The position numbers and the translations under genes were made by a program. The notes below the pieces were generated by a model. It ran no database searches and was not told the DNA's origin. It was given only the letters and a program-made list of their open reading frames with translations. This document shows, in pieces, positions 25,317 through 36,285 of a stretch of DNA of 64,000 bases. Where the stretch lies: the NCBI GenBank assembly GCA_037045585.1, contig JBAOIR010000072.1, positions 1 through 64,000 on the forward strand, written 5' to 3'. The DNA is from SSF14 sp037045585 (GTDB lineage: Bacteria; Actinomycetota; Acidimicrobiia; Acidimicrobiales; Microtrichaceae). How positions within the stretch are numbered: position 1 is the stretch's first letter; each line of letters begins with the position of its first letter.

Positions 25317-25671
25317 CGAGCACCCTTTCCAGGAGAGAGACGTCGGATCCGGGAGACGCGGTCGCCGACGGATGGGCGCTGCGATCCAGACGACCCGTCA
25401 TGAGGAGATCGCCGACGAGCACCCGGGCCACACCCAGCACCACGCCGAGGTGGGCCGAGATCTCGGCAACCGACATCGGCTCGGAGGCGAGGTCGAGAAT
25501 CCGGCGCTCCTCGGCACCGACCTCATGGCGCACCGAACGACCGCGCTCGTTGGTTCGAACCAGTGTCTCGAGCGGGAGATCGACGTTCGGGCGCGTCCGA
25601 CCACCGGTCATCGCGTACGGCCGGATGCGCATCATCCGGTCGACGTCGGGGCCGGGATCGGGTGGTGTCAC
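25297..25671 (-). CDS. cvnC: Conservon protein CvnC (DUF742)
   Basis: 124 residues from GTG 25671, whose GTGA overlaps the stop of cvnB. DUF742 hallmarks: RIRPYAMTGGRTRP near the N-terminus, LETLVRTN, and a winged-helix core PMSVAEISAHLGVVLGVARVLVGDLLMTGRL. The C-terminal LLERVLDGLKAL is the usual ending. It is thought to bridge the roadblock protein and the GTPase. An upstream in-frame start exists but would overlap cvnB by 60 bases. Confidence 0.9.
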   Translation of the reverse strand: MTPPDPGPDVDRMMRIRPYAMTGGRTRPNVDLPLETLVRTNERGRSVRHEVGAEERRILDLASEPMSVAEISAHLGVVLGVARVLVGDLLMTGRLDRSAHPSATASPGSDVSLLERVLDGLKAL

Positions 25672-26090
25672 CGCGCCAGCGCCCCCTGGAGCTCCGCACG
25701 GAGCTCGGGCGTCAGGACGGGGCCGCACTGCTCGACGAGGCGCGCCATCTCGTAGCCGACGAGTCCGACGTCGCAGTTGCCGTCGGTCATGACGGCCATC
25801 GACGAGCCCTCGCCGATGCCGGTGACGAAGATGAAGCCGTACTCCATCTCGATGATGACCTCGGTGACCCGTCCCCCGCCGAACGGCGCGGCGGCGCCGT
25901 GGGCGAGCCCGATCAGACCGGACGCCGCCGCGGCGAACCGGTCAGCCGACTCACGGGTCAGCCCGGCGGACATCGCCATCAGGAGCCCGTCGGCCGACAC
26001 GACGATCGCGTCGCGCACGCCGGTCACCCGCTCCGCGAAGTTGCGGACGAGGAAGCTGATGTTCATCGCGTCTGAGCTCATGGCATTCAT
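25668..26090 (-). CDS. cvnB: Conservon roadblock/LC7 protein CvnB
   Basis: 140-residue roadblock/LC7 fold: FLVRNFAERVTGVRDAIVVS, DGLLMAMSAGLTRESADRFA, and TEVIIEMEYGFIFVTGIGEG, followed by the conserved NCDVGLVGYEMARLVEQ. Such proteins act as regulators or platforms for small GTPases. ATG 26090 overlaps the end of cvnA. It is well conserved in length and motif order with Streptomyces CvnB. Confidence 0.92.
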   Translation of the reverse strand: MNAMSSDAMNISFLVRNFAERVTGVRDAIVVSADGLLMAMSAGLTRESADRFAAAASGLIGLAHGAAAPFGGGRVTEVIIEMEYGFIFVTGIGEGSSMAVMTDGNCDVGLVGYEMARLVEQCGPVLTPELRAELQGALAR

Positions 26091-29003
26091 CGTTCGTCGA
26101 CTCCATCGGTGAAGGGATTCGGGTCGTAGACCGGAGGCTGGCCCGACGGGGTCGGATCCGCCGGGTGCTGAGCGGACAGGTTCGGATCGGCCGGAGCGTC
26201 GCCACCGCCGGACCGGCCCGTCGAGAGACCGTTGCGGTACCGCGACAGCACGCTGCGGACCTCCTCGGGCGCACGTTGGGGTGCAGCGCTGCGATCCGCC
26301 GGCATCGGGCCGTTCTCCGCACGTCCGCCGTCCACTCGACCGCCGCCGCCACCCGGTGAGCGCTGTGGGAGCGCCGGTGCCGGAACCGCCGGAGCAGGCT
26401 CACCGACGACTGCAGCGGCCGGCCGGGGGTGGACGATGGGCGCTGCCCAGAGTTGGGGGATGGCCGGCTGCCCAGGAGGACTGGATACGCCCGCCGGCGT
26501 GGTTGCCGCCGGGCCGGTCGGAGGCGTGGTGGCCGCGCCACCGGGCACACCCCGGACGGCAGCGACGGCAGCGGCGGCGGGGGCGGCGGGTCGAACGCCA
26601 TCGGGTCGAACGTGACTGCGGGCGGGGGAAGGGCCGGACCCTCGGGACCGGGGTCGGCGGCGGGAGCGTTCTCCCCGAGCAGCGAGTACAGCCCCTGCTC
26701 GAACGGCGTCCCTCGGGGAGCATGTCGACGAGCTTGGACGGTGCGGGGGCCGCCGGCAGTCGTTCCTCGCTCCACGTGATCGCCTCCGCCGGGTCCCACG
26801 GGGTGAACGGTGTCTCGTCCGGACCGTCGGAGTCTTCCGATTCGTAGGGCGGCGGAGCGGTGGACACCGGCTCGCCGACGGGCGGGTCCCCGAACGACGC
26901 GGCGCCGGACGGTCCGGGGACAAAGCCGGCCCCGAACGACGCTGGCTCGAACGACGCGGGCTCGAACGACGCCGGCTCGAACGAGGCCTCGACCGGAGAG
27001 AATCCGTCGACGTACTCACCGTCCGCGGTCCACCCCGCGGTGGCACCGACCGGGCGGGTCGGCAGCGTCGCGGCGGCCGACGACACCTCGGCGACCGGAA
27101 CCTCGGCGACCGGAACCTCGACGGCCCGGACGAGGGACGGGGGGAAGTGTGACCTCGGCCGTCACCCCACCCGACGCCGATGCAGCGAGATGCACCGTGA
27201 TTCCGTGCCGGTTCGCCAGCGTTCCGGCGACCACGAACCCGAGGGACCGCGACAGCGCCAGACCGACCGGCGGTGGGCTCGCGAGCAGTCGGTTGGCGAC
27301 CTCCAGCCGGTCGGGCGCCATGCCCACGCCGTAGTCGCTGATCGAGATCACGTAGCCGCCGTCGACGGCCCGATGGCCGATGATGTCGACCGTCTTCTCC
27401 GGAGGCGAGTACTGGGCGCCGTTCTCCATCAGCTCGGCGAGCAGATGGGCGATGTCCACGGCGCGCACCGCCGATGGCCTCGGCGTCCTCGACCGCCATG
27501 AGCGTGATGCGGGCGAAGTCCTCGACCTCGCCGACGGCGACGCGGATCACGTCGGACAGCCCGACGTCGTGGGCACGCCGCCGAGGGGCCTCGGCGCCGG
27601 CCAGCACGAGCAACGACTCGGCGTTCCGACGCATCCGGGTCGCAAGGTGGTCGAGACGGAACAGGTTCTCCAACTGGTCGGGATCCTCCTCGTTTGCCTC
27701 GAGGCGATCGATGAACTGGATCTGCCGGTCGAGCAGCGTCTGGTTGCGGCGCGCCAGGTTCACGAAGATGTCGCTGATGCCCTTGCGCAGCGACATCTGC
27801 TGCTCGGTGGCCACCGCGACCATGGCGTCAACCCAGCTCGTTCAGGGCCGATCCGACCTCGGCAAGCTCGTCTCGCGAACCGGTCTCGACCTCGGTGAAT
27901 CGCAGTCCCTGCACGCCGGCACCCGACTTGAGGCTGTGCACGAGGGCCGGCACCTGCTCCTGGGAGATCTCCCGAGCGGCGTCGGTGAGGCGGCGCAGCG
28001 TGGCGGTGAGGTGGCGGCTGATGACGAACGCCAGGAGCAGCACGAGAATGCTCGTACCCACGGCACCGGCGGCGAAGTAGACCACCGAGGAGTCGGCGGC
28101 CTCGGCAGCAGCGGCGAATCGGGCGATGTCGGCGTTGTAGCCGGCACGCTCGACACCGACAACGGCATCGAGTCGGTCGCGACCGACGCCGGCCACGTGT
28201 CCGCATCGGCGCCGAAGGTCGACGCGGCGTCGGGGTTGGCGAGCTCGGCGAATGCGTCGTCGGTCCGAGCGGAGCCGACCGACGAACGAGCGGCGTCGAA
28301 GCGTCCGAGCTCCTCGGTGCCGGCGTAGTCCTCGTAGGTGTCGTAGAACATGCGGGCCCGCTCGACGAGCTCCCGGGCCACGACGGCGTCGGCGGCACGC
28401 CCCTCGGGCGTGGCGTCGGCGGAGAAGAGCCCTGCTGCGGTCGCTGCGGATCGGGACTCGGCCTCGATTCCGGCGGCGAGCCACCGCCGGCTGGCCGTGG
28501 TCGAGGCGGCCCCGTCGGCGACGAGTTCGAGCCGGCCAACCCCCCGCCAGATGGCCGTCGATCAGGTTCGAGTACGCCTCGGTGGTGGCCGCAGCAGTGG
28601 TGCCCCGACGTCCCCGGTCGCGTCGAGCTGACCGCGCCCGCGACGCAGCCGCCGAGGTCCTTCGCGACGGCGGCATCGCCGCCGAGCGTTTCGCCGCTCC
28701 GATCGAGCACGGTGTCGAGCCGGGAACCGGCCTCGTCGGTGGCGATCCGCTCCGTGACCAGGGTCGCCTCGAGCTCGGTCGACGGGGCGGCCGCGACGGT
28801 CGCGGCGGCGACCCGTTCGACCTGGAGCCGGTGGACGTAGGCCGACGCCGTCGCAGCGACCTCGGATGCCTCCCGGGTCGTTTGTGCGGCATTTCGGTCG
28901 TCGAGCCGGTCTTCACGCCGAGGCCGGCGAGCCCGCACAGTCCCAACGCCGCCGGCAGGAGCATGACCAGCAGCTTCGTACGGACGTTGAGTCTGGAGAA
29001 CAT
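26087..29003 (-). pseudogene. cvnA: Conservon sensor kinase CvnA, spread over several frames by indels
   Basis: About 970 codons from ATG 29003 (MFSRLNVRTKLLVMLLPAAL, a TM anchor). Order of parts: a NIT-type extracellular sensing region (EVAATASAYVHRLQVERVAA, EAYSNLIDGHLAGG, RARMFYDTYEDYAGTEELGRF); a second TM helix (VVYFAAGAVGTSILVLLLAF); HAMP-like linker; the dimerisation segment NLARRNQTLLDRQIQFIDRLE with LFRLDHLATRMRRNAESLLVLAG; the ATPase domain ELMENGAQYSPPEKTVDIIG and SDYGVGMAPDRL; and a long Pro/Ala-rich tail with 15-bp repeats. At least five frameshifts are needed (near 28930, 28600, 28170, 27830, 27480 and in the tail). Every expected domain survives, so sequence error is the likelier cause. 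It would sense an outside signal and relay it to CvnB-D. Confidence 0.8.
26933..26992 (-). repeat. 15-bp tandem repeats in the cvnA tail
   Basis: CGAACGACGCxGGCT occurs at 26933, 26948 and 26963, with a diverged fourth unit at 26978. On the coding strand each full unit encodes Ser-Phe-Glu-Pro-Ala. Low-complexity cytosolic tail. Confidence 0.7.
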
Positions 29004-29162
29004 GAATCCTGTCCGATGATCGCTGCCGGTGCCCCTGTGGCTCGGCCCACGGCGGTTCCACCGCCTCGGCTCTGTATCGGCCACTCCCCGCGGGCCCTTG
29101 AAAACAGCGATCCCCTCGGCGCAGGGGTGATTCCGCCCCCCGCCTCGTTAGCCTTTGCGGAG

Positions 29163-29895
29163 GTGAACGCAGCCACCACCTTGCAGGGCACCATCGGCGA
29201 CATCGCCGTCGACGACGTGCTGCGCCTGCTCGAGAGCCGGCGCCAGACCGGCGTGCTGCTCGTCAACCCGTCCAACCCCCTGCGTCTCGTCCTCGCCGAC
29301 GGCGCGATCGGTGCTGGGCGTGTCGTCCTCGACGATGGCGATCGGCCGGTTCCTGCTCGGTGCGGGATGGTGACGGCCGAACAGCTCGAGGAGCTGCTCG
29401 GGCTCGTCCGGAGCCGTCTCGGCGAGCGTCAGACCCGCAGCCTCGACGAGATCCAGGTCATCGAGATGCTCGTCGACACCGTGCCGGCGGCGGACCTCAG
29501 GGTCGCCGTCCGGGCACAGGCCGTTGCCGTCATGTTCGAGACGATGGCGCTCCCCGACGCCTCGTGGACGTTCACCGAGGCAGCGCCCCACCCCCTGGCC
29601 GAGCGGTTCGCGTTCGGCGTCGGCGAGCTCCTGGAGTCGGCCGACGAACAGATCCGGGCGTGGCCCGAGTTGCGCCAGCGGGTCGGGGACGACGCCACCC
29701 ACCTTCGCCGCGTGCCCCGTCTGGGCGTCGCACCAGACCCCGGTGATCCTCGACGCCGTCGACTGGGCGGCGCTCAGCGAGATCGACGAGCGGTCGACGG
29801 TCGGCCAGATCGGCCACCGCCTCGGCCTCGGGCGTCCCGACGCCTACGCAGTGCTCGCCGGCCTGTTGGACCGCGGCGTCGTCGAGCCCGGCTGA
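29163..29895 (+). CDS. DUF4388 (PATAN-type) protein divergent from the conservon, frameshifted
   Basis: About 244 codons from GTG 29163 (GGAGGTG context). The N-terminal DUF4388 segment LQGTIGDIAVDDVLRLLESR then RQTGVLLV is followed by an effector-like region (GMVTAEQLEELLGLVR, IEMLVDTVPAADLRVAVRAQ). One frame over near 29,700 comes a small helical end, DAVDWAALSEIDERSTVGQI to GVVEPG. A shift near 29,360 may also be needed (RFLLGAG against the present frame). DUF4388/PATAN domains often partner with GTPase/roadblock or response-regulator systems. Its position 159 bases from cvnA, divergently transcribed, suggests a link with the conservon. Function unproven. Confidence 0.65.
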
Positions 29896-29919
29896 CCAAC
29901 ACGTACCTGGGACGCGGGT

Positions 29920-31390
29920 TCAGACCAGGGGGCGATCCGTCGGCACGATCGGTGCGGGCAGGTCGCTGTGGCCCTCGAGGAACGTATCGACGGCTGCCGC
30001 ACACGCGCGGCCTTCGGCGATCGCCCACACGATGAGGCTCTGGCCGCGGCCGGCATCGCCGGCCACGAACACACCCTCGACGTTGGTGGCGCCACTCGCT
30101 CGACCGGGCGACGTTGCCGCGGTCGTCGAGGTCGACGCCGAGCTGGTCGAGCAGCGGACCGCGCTCGGGGCCGGTGAAGCCCATGGCCAGGAACACGAGA
30201 TCGACGTCGAGCGTCGTGTCGGACCCTTCGACCCGCTCGAAGCTCATCCGGCCGTCGGTGAACTTCTGCTCGACCTCGTGGTACTCGAGGCCGACGAGCT
30301 GGCCGTCGTCGCCGACGACGAACCGCTCGGTGTTGACGGCGTAGACCCGCTCCCCACCCTCCTCGTGGGCGGACGTCACCTTGTAGCTCATCGGGTACGT
30401 CGGCCACGGGTTGGCCGTCGGACGACCGTCCACCGGGCGCGGCATGATCTCGAACTGGTGCACCGACGCCGCACCCTGACGGTGCGCGGTGCCGAGGCAG
30501 TCGGCGCCGGTGTCGCCGCCGCCGATGATGACGACGTGCTTGCCGTTGGCGTTGATCGGCGTGTCCTCGGGGGCGAGGTCGCCCTCCTGAGCCGCGATTC
30601 GCCACGGCAGGTATTCCATCGCGAGATGGACGCCGATGGCCTCGCGGCCGGGGATCGGCAGATCGCGGCTCTGGGTCGCGCCGACGGCCAGCACGATCGC
30701 GTCGTACTTGGCCTTCAGCTGCTCGACGGTGATGTCGGTGCCGACGTCCATGTTGCAGAGGAACACGGTGCCCTCGGCGCGCATCTGGGCGATGCGGCGG
30801 TCGAGGTGCCGCTTCTCCATCTTGAACTCGGGGATGCCGTAACGGAGCAGCCCCCCGATGCGGTCGGCGCGTTCGTAGACGACGACATGGTGCCCGGCGC
30901 GGGTGAGCTGCTGAGCGGCAGCGAGGCCCGCGGGACCGGAACCGATGACGGCGACCGACTTGCCCGTCTCCTGGCTGGGACGGAGCGGGGTCACCCAGCC
31001 CTCCTCCCAGGCACGGTCGATGATCGAGACCTCGACCTGCTTGATGGTGACCGGGTCCTGGTTGATGCCGAGGACACACGCGCCTTCGCACGGTGCCGGG
31101 CAGAGCCGACCGGTGAACTCGGGGAAGTTGTTCGTCGCGTGGAGCCGCTCGATCGCCGCCTGCCAACGGTCCCGGTACACGAGGTCGTTCCAGTCGGGGA
31201 TGATGTTGCCGAGCGGGCAGCCGTTGTTGCAGAAGGGAATCCCGCAGTCCATGCACCGGCTCGCCTGGACCTGGAGGTGGTCATCGGGGAACTCCTCGTA
31301 GACCTCCTTCCAGTCGCGCAGGCGAACGGGAACGGGGCGGCGCTTGGGCAGCTCGCGGCCGTGCTCGATGAATCCGGTGGGCTTACCCAT
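29920..31390 (-). CDS. gltD: Glutamate synthase small subunit (one frameshift)
   Basis: About 490 residues from ATG 31390 with AAGGA upstream. The small subunit oxidises NADPH and passes electrons through FAD and Fe-S clusters to GltB, which makes two glutamates from glutamine and 2-oxoglutarate. Seen: N-terminal cysteines CMDCGIPFCNNGCPLGN and LCPAPCEGACVL, FAD motif GSGPAGLAAAQQL, NADPH motif IIGGGDTGADCLG, and near the end FLAMGFTGPERG. One base is missing near 30,090. After it the frame reads GATNVEGVFVAGDAGRGQSL, IVWAIAEGR and PTDRPLV to TGA 29920, the canonical end. It follows gltB by 123 bp, and a large hairpin lies in between. Confidence 0.92.
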
Positions 31391-31424
31391 GAATCGTCAA
31401 TCCTTCGATGAGAGCACTGCAGTT

Positions 31425-31464
31425 GTCCTGCAGATCCGCCCCTCCAGGGGCGGAATCGCAGGAC
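31425..31464 (-). promoter_or_regulatory. Large hairpin in the gltB-gltD spacer
   Basis: GTCCTGC/GCAGGAC outer arms of 7 bp and TCCGCCCC/GGGGCGGA inner arms of 8 bp, separated by a 3-base internal mismatch, close on a 4-base TGGA-type loop (40 bases in all). It lies 49 bases after the gltB stop and 35 before the gltD start. It could be an attenuator, an RNA-processing or stability element setting subunit ratio, or a terminator. Confidence 0.55.
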
Positions 31465-31513
31465 AGAACGGGTGAGGTCAGGGCCGTCGGGTGCGTCATG
31501 TGAGTCATGTGCG

Positions 31514-34500
31514 TCATGTGCGGGCCGATTCCATGATCGCCTCGTCGACGTCGCGGCCCTCGGACTCGGCGAGCGCGATGGCATCGAGCACCTTGCGGTA
31601 ATCGCGGGGCATGACCTTGCGGAACGCCGCCAGGCTGGCGGGAACGTCCTCGAGGATCTTGCGGCCGACCTCCGAGCCCGTCTCGGCCACGTGTCGGCCG
31701 ACCGTGATCTCGAGGAAGTCGCGGTCGCCCTGGTCGAGTTCCTCGATCAGGACCATCTCGCCGTTGAGGAGGGCGACGAAGCGCTCGTCGGGGTCGTACA
31801 CGTAGGCGATACCGCCCGACATGCCGGCGCCGAAGTTGCGCCCGGTCTCACCGAGCACCACCACCCGACCGCCGGTCATGTACTCGCAGCCATGGTCACC
31901 CACACCCTCGACGACCGCCGTGGCACCGGAGTTGCGGACGCAGAAGCGCTCGCCGACCCGGCCCCGCAGGTAGATCTCGCCGGCCGGTCGCGCCGTAGCC
32001 GATCACGTTGCCGGCGATGACGTTGTCCTCCGACACGAACGGGCTGTCGGCAGGCGGGCGGACGACCAACCGGCCGCCCGACAGGCCCTTGCCGACGTAG
32101 TCGTTGGCGTCGCCCTCGAGGCGCAACGTGATGCCGCGGGGCACGAACGCACCGAAGCTGTTGCCCGCCGAGCCGACGAAGTCGACCTCGATCGTGTCGT
32201 CGGGAAGCCCGTCGCCGCCGTACACCTTGGTCAGCTCGTGGCCGAGCAGCGTGCCCACCGTGCGGTTGACGTTGCGGATCGTGTGGCGCAGGCGCACCCG
32301 CTGACCGTCGTCGAGCGCCGGGCGGGCGCCCTCGATCAGCCAGCGGTCGAGGGCACGGTCGAGCCCGTGGTCCTGGGTCGTGGTGTTGTGCCGCGCCGCA
32401 CCCTCCGCCAGCTCGGGCAGGTGCAGGATCGGCGACAGGTCGAGACCCGACGCCTTCCAGTGGTCGATCGCGGCTTCGGCATCGATGCGCTCGACGTGGC
32501 CCACGGCCTCCTCGAGCGTCCGGAAACCCAGCTCGGCGAGGAGCTCGCGGACCTCCTCGGCGATGAACAGCATGAAGTTCTCGACGAACTCGGGCTTGCC
32601 GCTGAAGCGCTCCCGCAGGAGCGGGTTCTGGGTGGCGACGCCCACGGGGCAGGTGTCGAGGTGACAGACCCGCATCATGATGCAGCCCGAGACAACGAGG
32701 GGCGCCGTGGCGAACCCGAACTCCTCGGCGCCGAGCAGCGCCGCGATGATCACGTCACGGCCGGTCTTCAGCTGGCCGTCGGCCTGCACGACGATGCGGT
32801 CGCGGAGGTCGTTGAGCAGCAGCGTCTGCTGGGTCTCGGCCAACCCGAGCTCCCACGGGGCGCCGGCGTGCTTGAGCGACGTCAGCGGCGAGGCGCCGGT
32901 GCCACCGTCGTGCCCGCTGATGAGCACCACGTCGGACTTGGCCTTCGCGACGCCGGCGGCGACCGTGCCGACCCCGACCTCGGCCACGAGCTTCACGTGC
33001 ACACGCGCCGCCGGGTTCGAGTTCTTGAGGTCGTGGATCAGCTGGGCCAGATCCTCGATCGAGTAGATGTCGTGGTGCGGCGGCGGGCTGATGAGGCCCA
33101 CGCCCGGCGTCGAGTGCCGCGTCTTCGCGACCCACGGGTACACCTTGTGGCCCGGCAGCTGGCCGCCCTCGCCGGGCTTGGCGCCCTGGGCCATCTTGAT
33201 CTGGATGTCGTCGGCATTGGTCAGGTACTCCGACGTCACACCGAACCGGCCCGACGCCACCTGCTTGATCGAGCTCCGCTTGGAGTCGCCGTTGTCGAGC
33301 GGCACGAAGCGCTCCGGATCCTCGCCGCCCTCACCGGTGTTGGACTTGCCGCCCAGACGGTTCATGGCGATGGCGAGGGTCTCGTGCGCCTCCGCGGAGA
33401 TCGAGCCGTAGCTCATGGCGCCCGTCGAGAAGCGCTTCACGATCTCGGTCGCCGGCTCGACCTCGTCGATCGGGATCGCCGTCGCCGCGTCGGTCTTCAG
33501 CCGGAACAGGCCGCGCAGGGTGGCGAGGTGCTCGGACTGGTCGTTGACCAGCGACGTGTACTCCTTGAACACCTGGTACTGGCCGGTGCGCGTCGAGTGC
33601 TGGAGCTTGAACACCGTCTTCGGGTTGAAGAGGTGGTATTCGCCCTCACGACGCCACTGGTACTCGCCGCCGTACTCGATGTCGCGGTGGGCGACCTCCT
33701 CGGGACGGGCGGGGTAGGCCTTGACGTGGCGACGCCGGACCTCCTCGGCGATGGTGTCGATCTCGATGCCGCCCAGACGGCTCACCGTGCCGGTGAAGTA
33801 CTCGTCGACGACTCCCTCGCCCAGGCCGATGGCCTCGAAGATCTGGGCCCCGGTGTAGGACGCGACCGTCGAGATGCCCATCTTGGACATGACCTTGAGG
33901 ATGCCCTTGGAGGCGGCCTTGATGTAGTTCTCGACCGCCGTGCGGAAGTCGATGCCCTCGATGATCCCGTTGCGGATCCGGTCCTCGATCGTGTCGAACG
34001 CCAGGTACGGGTTGACCGCGGCGGCGCCATATCCGATGAGCAGGCAGAAGTGATGGATCTCGCGAGCCTCGCCCGTCTCGACGATGAGGCCGACCTGGGT
34101 GCGGGTCTTGTTGCGGATCAGGTGGTGGTGCACCGCCGAGGTGAACAGCAGCGACGGCACCGGGGCCATGGTCTCGTCGGACCGCCAGTCGCTGAGGATC
34201 AACAGGCTGTAGCCCTCGGCGATCGCCTCCGACGCCTCCTCGCGGATGCGGGCGAGCGCAGCGCGCAGGCCCTCGCCACCCTCGGCGACGGGATACAGGC
34301 AGCTGATGCGCTTGGTGCGGAAGCCGAGATGGGCTTCCTCGACGTGTTCGAGCTTGGCCAGCTCGTCGTTGTCGAGGATCGGACGCCGCAGCTCGATGAG
34401 GCGGGCGCTGTGCGGCTGGGGGTCGAGCACGTTGCCCTCGGGGCCGACCATACGGCCGACGCTCGTGACGAGCTCCTCGCGGATGGCGTCGAGCGGCGGG

Positions 34501-36137
34501 TTCGTGACCTGCGCGAACAGCTGCGCGAAGTAGTCGAACATGAGCCGCGGCCGGTTGGAGAGCACAGCCAGGGGTGTGTCGGTGCCCATCGACCCCAGCG
34601 CCTCGTACCCGGCCTTCGCCATCGGGTCGACGATGAGCTTGAGCTCCTCGTGGGTGTACCCGAACGTCTGCTGCTCGCGGCGGGTCTCGAGCTCGGACTC
34701 GGTGATGTGGATGACGTCGGGCAGGTTGTCGAGGTGCACCAGGTTGTCGTCGAGCCACTGCTGGTACGGCAGCGCCGACGCCAGTTGGTCCTTGATCTCC
34801 TGGTCGCTGATGATGCGGCCCTGGGCGGTGTCGATCAGGAACATCTTGCCGGGCTGGAGGCGACCCTTCTGCACGACGGTCGCCTGATCGATGTCGAGCG
34901 TGCCGACCTCGGACGCCATGACGACGAGGCCGTCGTCGGTCACCCAGTAGCGGCTCGGGCGCAGACCGTTGCGGTCGAGCACCGCGCCCACGAGGGTGCC
35001 GTCGGTGAACACGACCGAGGCCGGGCCGTCCCACGGTTCCATGAGGCAGGAGTGGTAGCGGTAGAACGCCTTGCGCTCCGGCGTCATGTCGGCGTGGTTC
35101 TCCCACGCCTCGGGGATCATCATGAGCACGGCGTGGGGCAGGTCGTACCCGCCGAGATGCAACAGCTCGAGGGCCTCGTCGAACCGTGCCGTGTCGGACG
35201 CGCCGGGTGTGCAGATCGGGAACACCCGGCTGATGTCGCCCTCGCCGAAGTGGGGGCTCTGGACCATGGCCTCACGGGCACGCATCCAGTTCTGGTTGCC
35301 CTGCACCGTGTTGATCTCGCCGTTGTGGGCGACGAAGCGGTACGGGTGTGCGAGCGGCCACGACGGGAACGTGTTCGTCGAGAACCGCGAATGCACGAGG
35401 CCGATGGCCGATTCGACCCGCTCGTCCTGCAGATCGGGGAAGAACAGCGCCAGCTGAGGCGTCGTCAGCATGCCCTTGTAGACGAGCGTCCGCGCCGACA
35501 ACGACGGGAAGTACACGAGCGGATCGCCGGCCTCGTCGACCAGCTCGTGCTCGACGCGCTTGCGGGCCACGAAGACCCGACGGTCCAAGTCGATGCCGGT
35601 GAGGCCCTCGGGCGAGCTGATGAACACCTGGCGGAAGGTCGGCATGACGCCGAGCGCCGAGTAGCCGATGTCGGCACCAAGCGGGTCGGTCGGGACGTCG
35701 CGCCAACCGAGCACGGTCAGCCCCTCGGAATCGACGATCTTGCCCACGGCATCCGCGGCGTCGTCGGTGTCGGCGGTGCTGCTCGGCAGGAAGGCCAGGC
35801 CGACGGCATAGGCGCCCTCGGGCGGCAACTCGAAGTCGACGACCTCGCGGAGGAACCGGTCGGGGATCTGGATGAGGATGCCGGCCCCGTCGCCGGTGTT
35901 GACCTCGGCGCCCGTGGCGCCACGGTGCTCGAGGTTGCACAGCGACCCGATCGCCTGCTGCACGAGGCGGTGGCTGCGGGTGCCGTCGATCTGGGCGACG
36001 AAGGACACACCACACGCGTCGTGTTCGTTCTCGGGCGAGTAGAGGCCCTGCGCCGCGGGGAAACCGCTGCGGGCAGCCGGCGATGTGCGCTTCGTGGTGA
36101 GCTGGACGGGTACGCCGCCAAGAGATTCTCTGGACAT
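31514..36137 (-). CDS. gltB: Glutamate synthase large subunit (one frameshift near the end)
   Basis: About 1,540 residues from ATG 36137, with GGGGAGA just upstream. Domains in order: Ntn-type glutaminase with the nucleophile in HDACGVSF (near residue 41, after an N-terminal propeptide), the central linker domain, and the FMN synthase domain with SGHDGGTGASPLTSLKHAG. Next come the 3Fe-4S cysteines CIMMRVCHLDTCPVGVATQ and the C-terminal GXGXG helix domain. One indel near 31,985 breaks the frame after NVIAGNVIGYGAT. The rest (YLRGRVGERFCVRNSGATAV, GRNFGAGMSGGIAYV, ending EAIMESART) follows one frame over to TGA 31514. Longest gene here; it diverges from the CapA-like gene. A CCAGGG/CCCTGG palindrome at 36196-36217 lies in its promoter region. 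Confidence 0.95.
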
Positions 36138-36285
36138 CGTTCTCCCCTGGTGGATCGGATCCGCCGGCCCGTTGCCGACGAAGATTGCGGTCACGCCAGG
36201 GACGCCGTTGGCCCTGGGAGAGGTGCAACAGGATACCCGGTACGCGCGACGCCATCACAAACGAGTTACCGGTAGGTTTGCCCCC

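Noticed and set aside
32238..36275. A 1,345-codon open frame on the plus strand
   Set aside because: It is antisense to gltB; composition is His/Asp/Arg-rich shadow sequence of a high-GC gene with no domain.
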